This document shows positions 1-7,033 of a stretch of 37,248 bases of DNA, one piece after another (positions within the stretch are counted from its first letter, which is position 1; each line of letters begins with the position of its first letter). Under the pieces are notes generated by a model. The model had not been told where the DNA came from. It was given only the letters and a program-made list of their open reading frames with translations, and did not search any database. Location: assembly GCA_024405455.1 (NCBI GenBank), contig JAKSOT010000011.1, positions 1-37,248 of the forward strand, read 5' to 3'. The translations under genes and the position numbers were made by a program. Source of the stretch: Akkermansia sp. (GTDB lineage: Bacteria; Verrucomicrobiota; Verrucomicrobiia; Verrucomicrobiales; Akkermansiaceae).

Positions 1-127
1 CCGCCTGCTGCAGGTCCTTGTCCACGGTGTCGCCTGTCTCGTAGCATTCGCCGAGTTGGAACTGCGCCTCTGCATCGCCATGATACTCCGCCTTGAGACG
101 GAGCACGTCTATCTTCGTGAATATCAT
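1..127 (-). CDS. Sel1-like repeat protein, N-terminal fragment (runs off the window)
   Basis: Only the first 42 codons are inside the window. The ATG is at 127. The peptide has the Sel1/TPR-like pattern, with AEYHGDAEAQFQLGECYETG typical of a repeat helix pair (A.YG.A.AQ..LG..Y..G). Sel1 repeats are alpha-solenoid scaffolds for protein-protein contacts; the actual role cannot be told from this fragment. No signal peptide is visible at the N terminus, so the start of the protein looks cytoplasmic. A strong promoter lies about 60 nt upstream. Confidence 0.7.
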   Translation of the reverse strand, partial: MIFTKIDVLRLKAEYHGDAEAQFQLGECYETGDTVDKDLQQA

Positions 128-188
128 ATCTATAGGGTGTTGGGTTAAGTTCGGGAGGGCGTGCCTCCCTTCTTCGGGGTAGGCGCAC

Positions 189-217
189 ATTATAGCGCAT
201 TTCCCCCGAATTGGCAA
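189..217 (-). promoter_or_regulatory. Promoter of the Sel1-repeat gene
   Basis: On the minus strand TTGCCA (212-217) and a perfect TATAAT (189-194) are separated by 17 nt. The predicted leader is about 55 nt and contains a GGGAGG/CCTCCC hairpin at 153-169. This leader is long compared with most in this window. Confidence 0.7.
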
Positions 218-251
218 GCTCCGCGCGTGGCATGCCGGGACAGGCGGGCAC

Positions 252-284
252 AAAAAACGCCCGGCGGGATGCCGGACGTTTTTT
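252..284 (-). terminator. Intrinsic terminator after tRNA-Gln
   Basis: An inverted repeat has arms 252-265 and 271-284 with one mismatch (260/276) and a 5-nt loop. The A-run on one side and T-run on the other make it usable in both directions. It lies a few bases downstream of tRNA-Gln. Confidence 0.8.
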
Positions 285-289
285 GCGAG

Positions 290-361
290 TAGGGCTACAG
301 GGACTCGAACCCCGAATAGCGGTGCCAGAAACCGATGTGTTGCCAATTACACCATAGCCCT
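290..361 (-). tRNA. tRNA-Gln (anticodon CTG)
   Basis: A complete cloverleaf can be folded by hand on the minus strand. The acceptor stem AGGGCTA pairs with TAGCCCT, the D stem is GTGT/ACAC, the anticodon loop TTCTGGC carries CTG, and the T loop is TTCGAGT. The 27-43 pair of the anticodon stem is a mismatch. CCA is not encoded. It has its own promoter and terminator, so it is a single-gene transcription unit. Confidence 0.95.
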
Positions 362-381
362 GTGCAGGTTGGAACGGGCGG

Positions 382-410
382 AGTATACGCAGGGTGCGCG
401 GGGTTGTCAA
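382..410 (-). promoter_or_regulatory. Promoter of tRNA-Gln
   Basis: Minus strand TTGACA (405-410) and TATACT (382-387) with exactly 17 nt between them, just upstream of the tRNA 5' end. Confidence 0.85.
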
Positions 411-454
411 GAGATTTCAGAAGAAATTTTCGGCATTTCGGGAATTCGCCCGTT

Positions 455-2029
455 TCAGAGGAGGGCGGCGGCGGCTTCGGCGCAGCGGCGGCCGTCCAAT
501 GCGGCGGAGACGATGCCTCCGGCGAATCCGGCGCCCTCACCGCAGGGGAAGAGCATCTCCAGATCCGGGCTTTGCAGGGAATCCGGATTGCGGGGGATGC
601 GCACGGGGGAGCTGGTGCGCGTCTCGCAGCCGATGAGCAGGGCGTCCTCCCCGGCGAACCCGCGGAGCTTGCGGTTGAAGAGGAGCAGGCCCTCCTGCAT
701 GCGCTCCGCAATGCCGCGCGGCAGCAGGGCGTGGAGATCCCACGTGGAGATGCCGGGGTGGTAGCTGGTGGAGGGAAGTATTTGCGAGACGCGGCGGGCG
801 AGGAAATCCACTACACGCTGTGCAGGTGCTTTCATCATGCCGCCCCCGGCGCGGGAGGCGGCGGTCTCCAGCGCCTTCTGGAAGGCGATGCCGGAGAGCG
901 CGCCGTGCTCCGGCAGGAAATCATCCGTGTCCTCCGGCTCCACGGTGACCACGAAACCGGAGTTGGCGAAGGGGGAGTTTCTGCGTGAGAGGGACATGCC
1001 GTTGACCACCACCTCGTCGTTCTCCGTGGCGGCGGGCACGATGAACCCGCCGGGGCACATGCAGAAGGAGTGCACGCCGCGCCCGCGTATCTTGGTGGCC
1101 AGGGTGTAGCTGGCGGCGGGGAGGGCGTCCGGGCGGGGCTGGCCGGGGCGCAGGTGGTACTGCGCGGCGTCCACCAGCGCCTGAGGGTGCTCGATGCGCA
1201 CGCCCACGGCAAAGGGCTTGCGCTCCAGCCGCACGCCCTCCGCCTGCAGCATGCGGTACACATCCCGCGCGCTGTGCCCGGTGGCCAGGATGACCGCGTC
1301 CCCGGCAATCTCCGCGCCGTCTGCGGTGCGCACGCCGCGCACGCGGCGGCCGTCCGCGGATTTGAGAAGGCCGACCACGCGCGACTGGAAATGCACCTCT
1401 CCCCCGGCTTCCAGGATGGAGGCGCGCATGGCCTTGATGATGTTGGGGAGGCGGTTGGAGCCGATGTGCGGGTGGGCGTCCGTGAGGATTTCCGGTGCGG
1501 CGCCGTGTGCCACGAAGGTTTCGTACACCTCCATGACGGGGCCGCGCTTGGTGGCGCGGGTGAAGAGCTTTCCGTCGGAGAACGTGCCGGCGCCGCCCTC
1601 GCCGAAGCAGTAGTTGGAATCCTCCACCACGTAGCCCCGGCAGTTGACGGGCTGCAAATCAAAGCGGCGGGCGGACACGTCCTTGCCGCGCTCCACCACC
1701 ACGGGTTTCAGCCCCAGCTCCAGGCAGCGCAGCGCCGCGAACAACCCGCCCGGCCCGCTGCCCACGATGACCACGCGCCTGGCATCCGCCGCCACGGGCG
1801 CGTAGTGCCGCTGCGGCGGCTCGTAGGGCGGCAGCGGCTCGTCTATGCCCACCAGCAGGCGCAGTTGCTTGCAGACGGGGCGGCGGCGGGCGTCGATGCT
1901 CTCCTTGACCAGCCGCATGCCGAGCACGCGTTTGGGGGAGATTTGGAGGGATTGCGCCACGGCCTTTCGGCGCGCGTCCTCACGCAGGGATGCGGCAAGC
2001 GGCAGGTGGATGTCCAGCTCCTGAATCAT
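455..2029 (-). CDS. FAD-dependent dehydrogenase (COG2509-type NAD(FAD)-utilizing dehydrogenase)
   Basis: The 524-residue product has a short N-terminal domain and then a dinucleotide-binding motif GSGPGG at 90-95, followed by the VVERGKD segment that ends the first Rossmann beta-alpha-beta unit. The run FGEGGAGTFSDGKL and the C-terminal CGEGAGFAGGIVSAALDG are hallmarks of the uncharacterised FAD-dependent dehydrogenase family related to geranylgeranyl-reductase/HI0933-like flavoproteins. Substrate and pathway are not known. The start is ATG 2029, 27 nt after the polyprenyl synthase stop, so the two are probably cotranscribed; a link to isoprenoid or quinone chemistry is only suggested by that neighbour. 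No signal peptide or membrane segment is seen. Confidence 0.85.
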   Translation of the reverse strand: MIQELDIHLPLAASLREDARRKAVAQSLQISPKRVLGMRLVKESIDARRRPVCKQLRLLVGIDEPLPPYEPPQRHYAPVAADARRVVIVGSGPGGLFAALRCLELGLKPVVVERGKDVSARRFDLQPVNCRGYVVEDSNYCFGEGGAGTFSDGKLFTRATKRGPVMEVYETFVAHGAAPEILTDAHPHIGSNRLPNIIKAMRASILEAGGEVHFQSRVVGLLKSADGRRVRGVRTADGAEIAGDAVILATGHSARDVYRMLQAEGVRLERKPFAVGVRIEHPQALVDAAQYHLRPGQPRPDALPAASYTLATKIRGRGVHSFCMCPGGFIVPAATENDEVVVNGMSLSRRNSPFANSGFVVTVEPEDTDDFLPEHGALSGIAFQKALETAASRAGGGMMKAPAQRVVDFLARRVSQILPSTSYHPGISTWDLHALLPRGIAERMQEGLLLFNRKLRGFAGEDALLIGCETRTSSPVRIPRNPDSLQSPDLEMLFPCGEGAGFAGGIVSAALDGRRCAEAAAALL

Positions 2030-2056
2030 GCCGGCGGGTGGCGCGGGGAATATAAA

Positions 2057-3064
2057 TCAATTGCAGCAGTCGTCCAGCAGCTCGTCCAGACGGTACGTCA
2101 TTTCCGCCAGGGCGGCGCGGCCGTCGCTTTCCGGGAGCATCCACAGCACCTCGCGCGCCTCCGCGGTGCGCGCGCGGCCTTCGTCCGCGGAAAGGCGGAT
2201 GGCCTCGTGGAAGGCATCGGTCCCGCGCAGGCGGGTGAAGTCGATTTCCTCGCGCTTCTCCACGCAGCCGCGCACGTAGTCGGCCACGTCGTCTCTGCTG
2301 GATTCCATGAGGAAGAAGACGGGGAGGGTGAGCTTGCCCTTGGCGGCGTCCGTGCCGAGGGTCTTTCCGGCCACGTCCTCGCTGCCGGTGAGGTCCAGGC
2401 AGTCGTCGTAGATTTGGTAGGCGATGCCCAGCAGGGTGCCCATGCGCTCCAGGTGGTCCACCATCTCGTCGTCCATCCCCTGCAGCATGGCGGCGCCGCT
2501 CATGGCCATGGCAAAGAGCGTGGCCGTCTTCTTGCGGATGAGCTCGTAGTAGTCGGCGCGGGTCATCTCCATGTCCCACAGGCGTGTGGACTGCTCCACC
2601 TCGCCCTCGCACAGGTCGCGCGTGCCCAGGGAGAGGCGGCGGATGAATTTCATGTCGCCCAGCTCGCTGCCCATCACCATGGCCTGCGCCAGCAGGGAAT
2701 CCCCCAGCAGCACCGCAAGCTCGTTGCCCCACAGCGCGTTCGGCGTCGCCTCGTCGCGCCGCGTGTCCGCCTTGTCCAGAACGTCGTCATGCACCAGGGA
2801 TGCCATGTGCAGCATCTCCAGCATGGCGGCGAAGGTGATGTGCCTCTCTGTGACGCCGCCGGTGGAGGCGGCGGTGAGCAGCACCAGCCCCGGGCGGATG
2901 AGCTTGCCGCGGCCGCGGCACACGCGCTCCAGGTACGGGCGCACATGCGGGCCGAAAGGCTCCACCTGCCGCGCGATGACGGAGCGCACCTTGTCCAGCT
3001 CATCGCGGATGAGCTTCAGGTGTTCCCTCTTGTCGCGCAGCTTGTTGAAGAATGAAAAGGCCAT
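2057..3064 (-). CDS. Polyprenyl (octaprenyl/heptaprenyl-type) diphosphate synthase
   Basis: A trans-isoprenyl diphosphate synthase of 335 residues. It condenses isopentenyl diphosphate units onto an allylic primer to make the long side chain of quinones. Visible motifs are GRGKLIRP (51-58, the G.KRLRP equivalent), the first aspartate-rich motif DDVLD (93-97) and the second DDCLD (220-224). Short-chain enzymes usually have DDxxxxD in the first motif, so DDxxD plus the length fits a long-chain synthase; the exact chain length cannot be read. ATG 3064 (MAFSFFNKL) was chosen over upstream alternatives because the promoter at 3088-3116 lies inside the longer frame. It is first gene of an operon with the FAD dehydrogenase. 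Confidence 0.9.
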   Translation of the reverse strand: MAFSFFNKLRDKREHLKLIRDELDKVRSVIARQVEPFGPHVRPYLERVCRGRGKLIRPGLVLLTAASTGGVTERHITFAAMLEMLHMASLVHDDVLDKADTRRDEATPNALWGNELAVLLGDSLLAQAMVMGSELGDMKFIRRLSLGTRDLCEGEVEQSTRLWDMEMTRADYYELIRKKTATLFAMAMSGAAMLQGMDDEMVDHLERMGTLLGIAYQIYDDCLDLTGSEDVAGKTLGTDAAKGKLTLPVFFLMESSRDDVADYVRGCVEKREEIDFTRLRGTDAFHEAIRLSADEGRARTAEAREVLWMLPESDGRAALAEMTYRLDELLDDCCN

Positions 3065-3087
3065 GGCCCTGAAAACGGGTGGCACGG

Positions 3088-3116
3088 ATTGTACCAGAAA
3101 CCCGCCCGCTTGGCAA
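3088..3116 (-). promoter_or_regulatory. Promoter of the polyprenyl synthase operon
   Basis: Minus strand TTGCCA (3111-3116), 17 nt, TACAAT (3088-3093). The leader to ATG 3064 would be about 17 nt. Confidence 0.7.
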
Positions 3117-3154
3117 TCCCAACATTTTTGCAGCGTTTCCAGTGCGTACACACA

Positions 3155-3188
3155 GAGAGCCCCATCTGCACAGGCGGATGGGGCTCTC
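3155..3188 (-). terminator. Strong hairpin downstream of the lipoprotein gene
   Basis: Perfect 12-bp inverted repeat (3155-3166 with 3177-3188) and a 10-nt loop, located 24 nt after the stop of the lipoprotein gene. No T-run follows, so it may terminate inefficiently or stabilise the transcript 3' end. Confidence 0.6.
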
Positions 3189-3212
3189 CGGAAGGTTGAA
3201 TGCGAGGGAAAA

Positions 3213-3971
3213 TCAATAGGCGGTGCGGCGCTGGTAGAGGCCCTTGGCGTAGCTGCGCTCGTTGACGAAATCCTTCATCGTCTTGCCTTGGGCGCGGTAC
3301 TCGCCGCCAATGGTCAGCAGCTCACCCATCTTCTTGGCCCAAAGCTGCAGGTTGGCGTCCGCCGCGCCGCCGCGCTTGTAGGCGTTGGCGCTGTAGAGGC
3401 GGGCCTTGGCTCGGTTGGAATCCTTGAACGCCATGAGCAGGCGCCCGGTCTTCACGTCGCGTATCGTGCCCTCAATGCAGATATCGCCTTCTGCAAAGTT
3501 GGACACCACGGAGGACACTCCGGGCACCGGAATGAAGTAGCCGCCCACCTCGGACGCCACACGCAGGCCGGGGCGCTGGGTGCGGAAGCGCACGATGGAG
3601 AAATCCATGCGCAGGGTGGCGTTCTCCGGAGAGCTCGCAAGCGTCCACCTGTTGATGAGCTTGTTGGTGCTGATGGATGCGGAGATGGCCTTGGTCAGGT
3701 AATCGTGCATCTGCTGCTTCATGAGCGGAACGTACTCCTCATGCCCCTCTTCCACCAGGTGCATATCCAGCGGGGCAATGTAGATGCTGCCCACGGCGGG
3801 GGCGTCGTACGGCACATCCGGCAACCAGTAGCCGTCCACAGCCACCTTGAGGGAGTGGGTGAGCGGCACATCGTAGAGCCCGCTTTCCGATTTCAGCTTG
3901 GATTGCGAGAAGCTGCACGATGCCAGCAGCATGGCTGCCCCCAACAGAACGAGATGGAACGTCTTGAACAT
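3213..3971 (-). CDS. Predicted lipoprotein, possibly DUF3313-like
   Basis: A 252-residue protein with a lipoprotein signal peptide: short basic start, hydrophobic stretch and lipobox LASC with Cys19. After a linker the mature part reads like the DUF3313 family: a conserved SIYIAPLDMHLVEE strand, a helix (YVPLMKQQMHDYLTKAI) and then LRMDFSIVRFRTQRPG. That family consists of envelope lipoproteins of unknown function, and my assignment is by pattern only. It is monocistronic, with its own promoter 6 nt from the ATG and a hairpin after the stop, and is transcribed away from the efflux operon. Confidence 0.6.
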   Translation of the reverse strand: MFKTFHLVLLGAAMLLASCSFSQSKLKSESGLYDVPLTHSLKVAVDGYWLPDVPYDAPAVGSIYIAPLDMHLVEEGHEEYVPLMKQQMHDYLTKAISASISTNKLINRWTLASSPENATLRMDFSIVRFRTQRPGLRVASEVGGYFIPVPGVSSVVSNFAEGDICIEGTIRDVKTGRLLMAFKDSNRAKARLYSANAYKRGGAADANLQLWAKKMGELLTIGGEYRAQGKTMKDFVNERSYAKGLYQRRTAY

Positions 3972-3977
3972 AACGGC

Positions 3978-4005
3978 AGTATACCGCGCGCACGCGCCGT
4001 GTCAA
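3978..4005 (-). promoter_or_regulatory. Promoter of the lipoprotein gene, start-codon proximal
   Basis: Minus strand TTGACA (4000-4005), 16 nt, TATACT (3978-3983). Only 6 nt separate the -10 from ATG 3971, so transcription should begin at or next to the A of the start codon (leaderless mRNA). Confidence 0.75.
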
Positions 4006-4050
4006 GGTGCTAATCTCACCAGGGGAAACGGATGCGTGCGCACAAACGCG

Positions 4051-4079
4051 TTGCCATGAGCGGGAAATGCTGGTAGTAT
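4051..4079 (+). promoter_or_regulatory. Promoter of the efflux operon, followed by a leader hairpin
   Basis: TTGCCA (4051-4056), 17 nt, TAGTAT (4074-4079). Transcription should start near 4086, giving a 40-nt leader that contains a 6-bp CGCGGG/CCCGCG hairpin (4091-4108). The hairpin could be a regulatory or mRNA-stability element; no repressor gene is nearby. Confidence 0.65.
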
Positions 4080-4125
4080 TTATGCACCCACGCGGGTACA
4101 CGCCCGCGAACAACCTTTCATCACC

Positions 4126-7011
4126 ATGAAAACCGCCACACTTGCACTCGTATCCCTGGGAATGGCCGGACTGCTGCTGTGCTCCTGCGACAACAAGGAC
4201 GCAGCCGCCGCGGCAAGCGCCGCGCAGCAGGAAGACGCCGTCTCCGTGTTCCGCATCCTGCCCCACAAGGTATTGGACTCGGAAGACTGGTTCAGCACGC
4301 TGGCGGGGGACGGCACCGTGCACATCCACCCGCGTGTCAAGGGCACGCTGCTGGGCTATGAATACGAGAAGGGTTCCCTGGTGAAGAAGGGAGACGTGCT
4401 ATTCCGCATAGACCCCGTGACCTTCCAAGCCGGCCTGGAGCGCGCGCAGGCCAACCTGCAAGCGGCGGAGGCCGCGGTGGCCACCGGCAAGGCTGACGAG
4501 CTGCGCTGCCGCAAGGATTTCGAGCGCAACGAGAAACTGAGCCCCTCCGGGGCCATCTCCAAGCGGGAGCTGGAAGCATCGCGCCACGCGCTGCAGGCGG
4601 CGGAGGCCACCGTGCGCAAGGCGGAGGCCCGGGTGGAATTCAACCGCGCCGCCGTCAAGCAGGCGGAGCTTGATTTGGAGCGCACCGTCATCCGGGCTCC
4701 CAAAGACGGGCTCATCGGCACCCCCACCGCCTCCGCAGGCGACACCGTGGGGCCGGAAACCAAGCTGGCCTCCATGTACAACGCCACCCCGCTCAACGTG
4801 GTGTTCCACTTCAGCAGCGAGCGCCTGGTGCGCCTGTTCCACAAGTACGAGCTGGCGGAGGCGGACTACTCCGGGCTCGCCAAATTCCAACTTGTCCTGG
4901 AGGACGGCACCATCTACCGCCACCCCGGCAAGATCCACGCCATCAACAACTCCATCGGCGAGAACGGCATGGTCAAGGTGGAGGGCGATGTGCCCAACAC
5001 CGAGCTGGAGCTGCGCCCCGGCATGACCGTGCGCGTGCGCATGACCATAGACGAACGGGAGGTGCTGCTCGTGCCGCAGGATGCCGTCATCTCCCAAATG
5101 CTCAACACCTTTGTGCTGGCTGTGGACAAGCAGGGCGTGCCGCACCTCATCCCCGTGCGCCGCGACGGCGAGTACGAGGTGGCCATCCAAGAGGAGGGCG
5201 GCTATACCTCCACACAAAAGCTCGTGGCCGTGGCCGGGCTTCAGAAGCCCCTCGCGGATTCCCTCAAGGAAATAGGCTACGACAACCCGGCGGACGCCCC
5301 CGTGGTGGCGGACCCGATCAACGGCGTGCGCGCCATTGCCGTGTCCTCGGCCAACAGCCGCCGCGCCAAGGACACCGCCCCCGCAACCTTGAAGACCGCA
5401 CCGCGCAGCTTCAAGCCCGTCATCACCCCGGAAATTCGCCAGGCCGCGGAATCCCTGCTCAGGGACGACGACGCCTCCGCAACCAGCGCGGCGCAGCCCA
5501 CCCTGCCGCCCTTCCCCGTGAAAGTGGCCCCGCTCGTGCGCCGCGACGTGGATATCAACGAGGAATGGTACGGAACCATCAATGGACGGGACGAGGCGGA
5601 ACTGCGCCCCAACATCTCCGGCATCCTGGAGGGAGACACCATCAAGGCCGGAAGCCTGGTGAAGAAGGGAGACAAGCTCATCCAGATCGAGGCACGGGAC
5701 TTCGAGATAGCGGTGGAGGAAGCCAAGGCCACCCTGGAAGCTGCGCGCGCCGGCAAGGCCCAGGCGGAAGCGGCGCTCGCCATGGCCAGGGATGATGCAG
5801 AGCGCTACCACGCCATGCAGAAGAGCTCCCCCGGCGCCATCTCCGAGAAAACCGTGACGGATGCCGAGCTGGCCGTTGTCTCTGCCGAAGCCGCCGTTAC
5901 CAGCGCAGAGGCGGATATCGCCCAGGCCCGGGCCGCGCTCCATATCGCGGAAATAGATTTGGGGTACACCACCATCACCGCGCCGTTCGACGGACGCATC
6001 AGCTTTGGCATGGGTGACACCGGCAGCATGGTCTCCCCCGCCACCGCCAAGCCGCTGGCCGTGCTCACCTCCACCAATCCCATGGAGGTGCGTTTCAACG
6101 TGAGCGGCTCCCACGCCCTGCGCGGACTGCGCAAGGCCATGCAGAACCCGAACGACGATACGGGTGACATCACCTTCGACATCATCCTGGAGGACGGCGT
6201 GGTCCACCCTTACAAGGGCGTTGCCACCGGAATCGACAACCAGCTCAACGAGGCCACCGGCACCCTGCAGGTCATCGGTGAGGTGGAGAACCCGGATGCC
6301 ATGCTGCGCTCCGGCATGCCCGTGACTGTGCGCGCCGTGCAGGAGACCATCAAGGGTGCCTGGCTGGTGCCCGCACGCGCGCCGCTCTGCGTGGGAGACA
6401 ATACATACCTGCTGCTGTTGCAGAAGAACAATGCGCCGTTCATGGTGCCCGTGGCGCTGCGCAGCATGGTGACCATCCCCGCCAAGGATGCCTCCGGCAA
6501 GGAGGTGGTGCAGCCCATGCAGGTGGTGGAGCCCGACCACGCCGCGCTGGGCGCCCTGCTGCTGATTGCCCACAAGGTGGACAACCTGGGCACCCTGCTG
6601 CTGCAAGAGGAAAAGGTGAAGGACTGGAAGGAGCTCGCCCTGAAGTACGACCCGGAACTCACCGCGGAGGGCTTCGACAAGGCGTATGCGGAGAGCGGCA
6701 TACTCTCCCAACGCGAGTTTGTGCTGCGCCGCGCCAACGCCAGGGACGAGATTGAACTGGTGGCCCACGCCAGCGGCTACGCGGACTCCATGGAGCTGCT
6801 GCTGCATGAATTGGGATTCGAGAACGAGGATCAGGTCAACGTGGTGGTGGAGGGCACCCAGCAGGCCGCCATGGCCGCCAAGGCCAACATAGCCGCCGGG
6901 GCGGATGCCAACACGCTCACCCCCGTTCCCTTTGAATACACGCCGCCGCGCACCACCAGCGGCTCCATCACCACCGAGCCCGCCGAAGACAACTCCGACA
7001 CCGCCAACTGA
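4126..7011 (+). CDS. Tandem (double) RND efflux membrane fusion protein
   Basis: This 961-residue protein carries two complete HlyD/AcrA-type adaptor modules; single adaptors are usually 350-450 residues. Each has a split lipoyl domain, an alanine-rich helical hairpin and a beta-barrel segment. Module 1 (about 60-340) has the lipoyl halves around VKGTLLGYEYEKGSLVKKGD and VIRAPKDGLIG. Module 2 (about 478-765) has them around ISGILEGDTIKAGSLVKKGD and TITAPFDGRI. A Pro/Ala linker (about 400-470) joins them and about 190 further residues follow, ending in a low-complexity tail. The signal peptide ends in LCSC, with acylated Cys21 followed by Asp, which in enterobacteria keeps lipoproteins in the inner membrane. 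The RND transporter gene follows after 22 nt. No outer-membrane channel gene is in the window. Confidence 0.85.
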   Translation: MKTATLALVSLGMAGLLLCSCDNKDAAAAASAAQQEDAVSVFRILPHKVLDSEDWFSTLAGDGTVHIHPRVKGTLLGYEYEKGSLVKKGDVLFRIDPVTFQAGLERAQANLQAAEAAVATGKADELRCRKDFERNEKLSPSGAISKRELEASRHALQAAEATVRKAEARVEFNRAAVKQAELDLERTVIRAPKDGLIGTPTASAGDTVGPETKLASMYNATPLNVVFHFSSERLVRLFHKYELAEADYSGLAKFQLVLEDGTIYRHPGKIHAINNSIGENGMVKVEGDVPNTELELRPGMTVRVRMTIDEREVLLVPQDAVISQMLNTFVLAVDKQGVPHLIPVRRDGEYEVAIQEEGGYTSTQKLVAVAGLQKPLADSLKEIGYDNPADAPVVADPINGVRAIAVSSANSRRAKDTAPATLKTAPRSFKPVITPEIRQAAESLLRDDDASATSAAQPTLPPFPVKVAPLVRRDVDINEEWYGTINGRDEAELRPNISGILEGDTIKAGSLVKKGDKLIQIEARDFEIAVEEAKATLEAARAGKAQAEAALAMARDDAERYHAMQKSSPGAISEKTVTDAELAVVSAEAAVTSAEADIAQARAALHIAEIDLGYTTITAPFDGRISFGMGDTGSMVSPATAKPLAVLTSTNPMEVRFNVSGSHALRGLRKAMQNPNDDTGDITFDIILEDGVVHPYKGVATGIDNQLNEATGTLQVIGEVENPDAMLRSGMPVTVRAVQETIKGAWLVPARAPLCVGDNTYLLLLQKNNAPFMVPVALRSMVTIPAKDASGKEVVQPMQVVEPDHAALGALLLIAHKVDNLGTLLLQEEKVKDWKELALKYDPELTAEGFDKAYAESGILSQREFVLRRANARDEIELVAHASGYADSMELLLHELGFENEDQVNVVVEGTQQAAMAAKANIAAGADANTLTPVPFEYTPPRTTSGSITTEPAEDNSDTAN

Positions 7012-7033
7012 ACCACCAGCCTTTCCACACACC

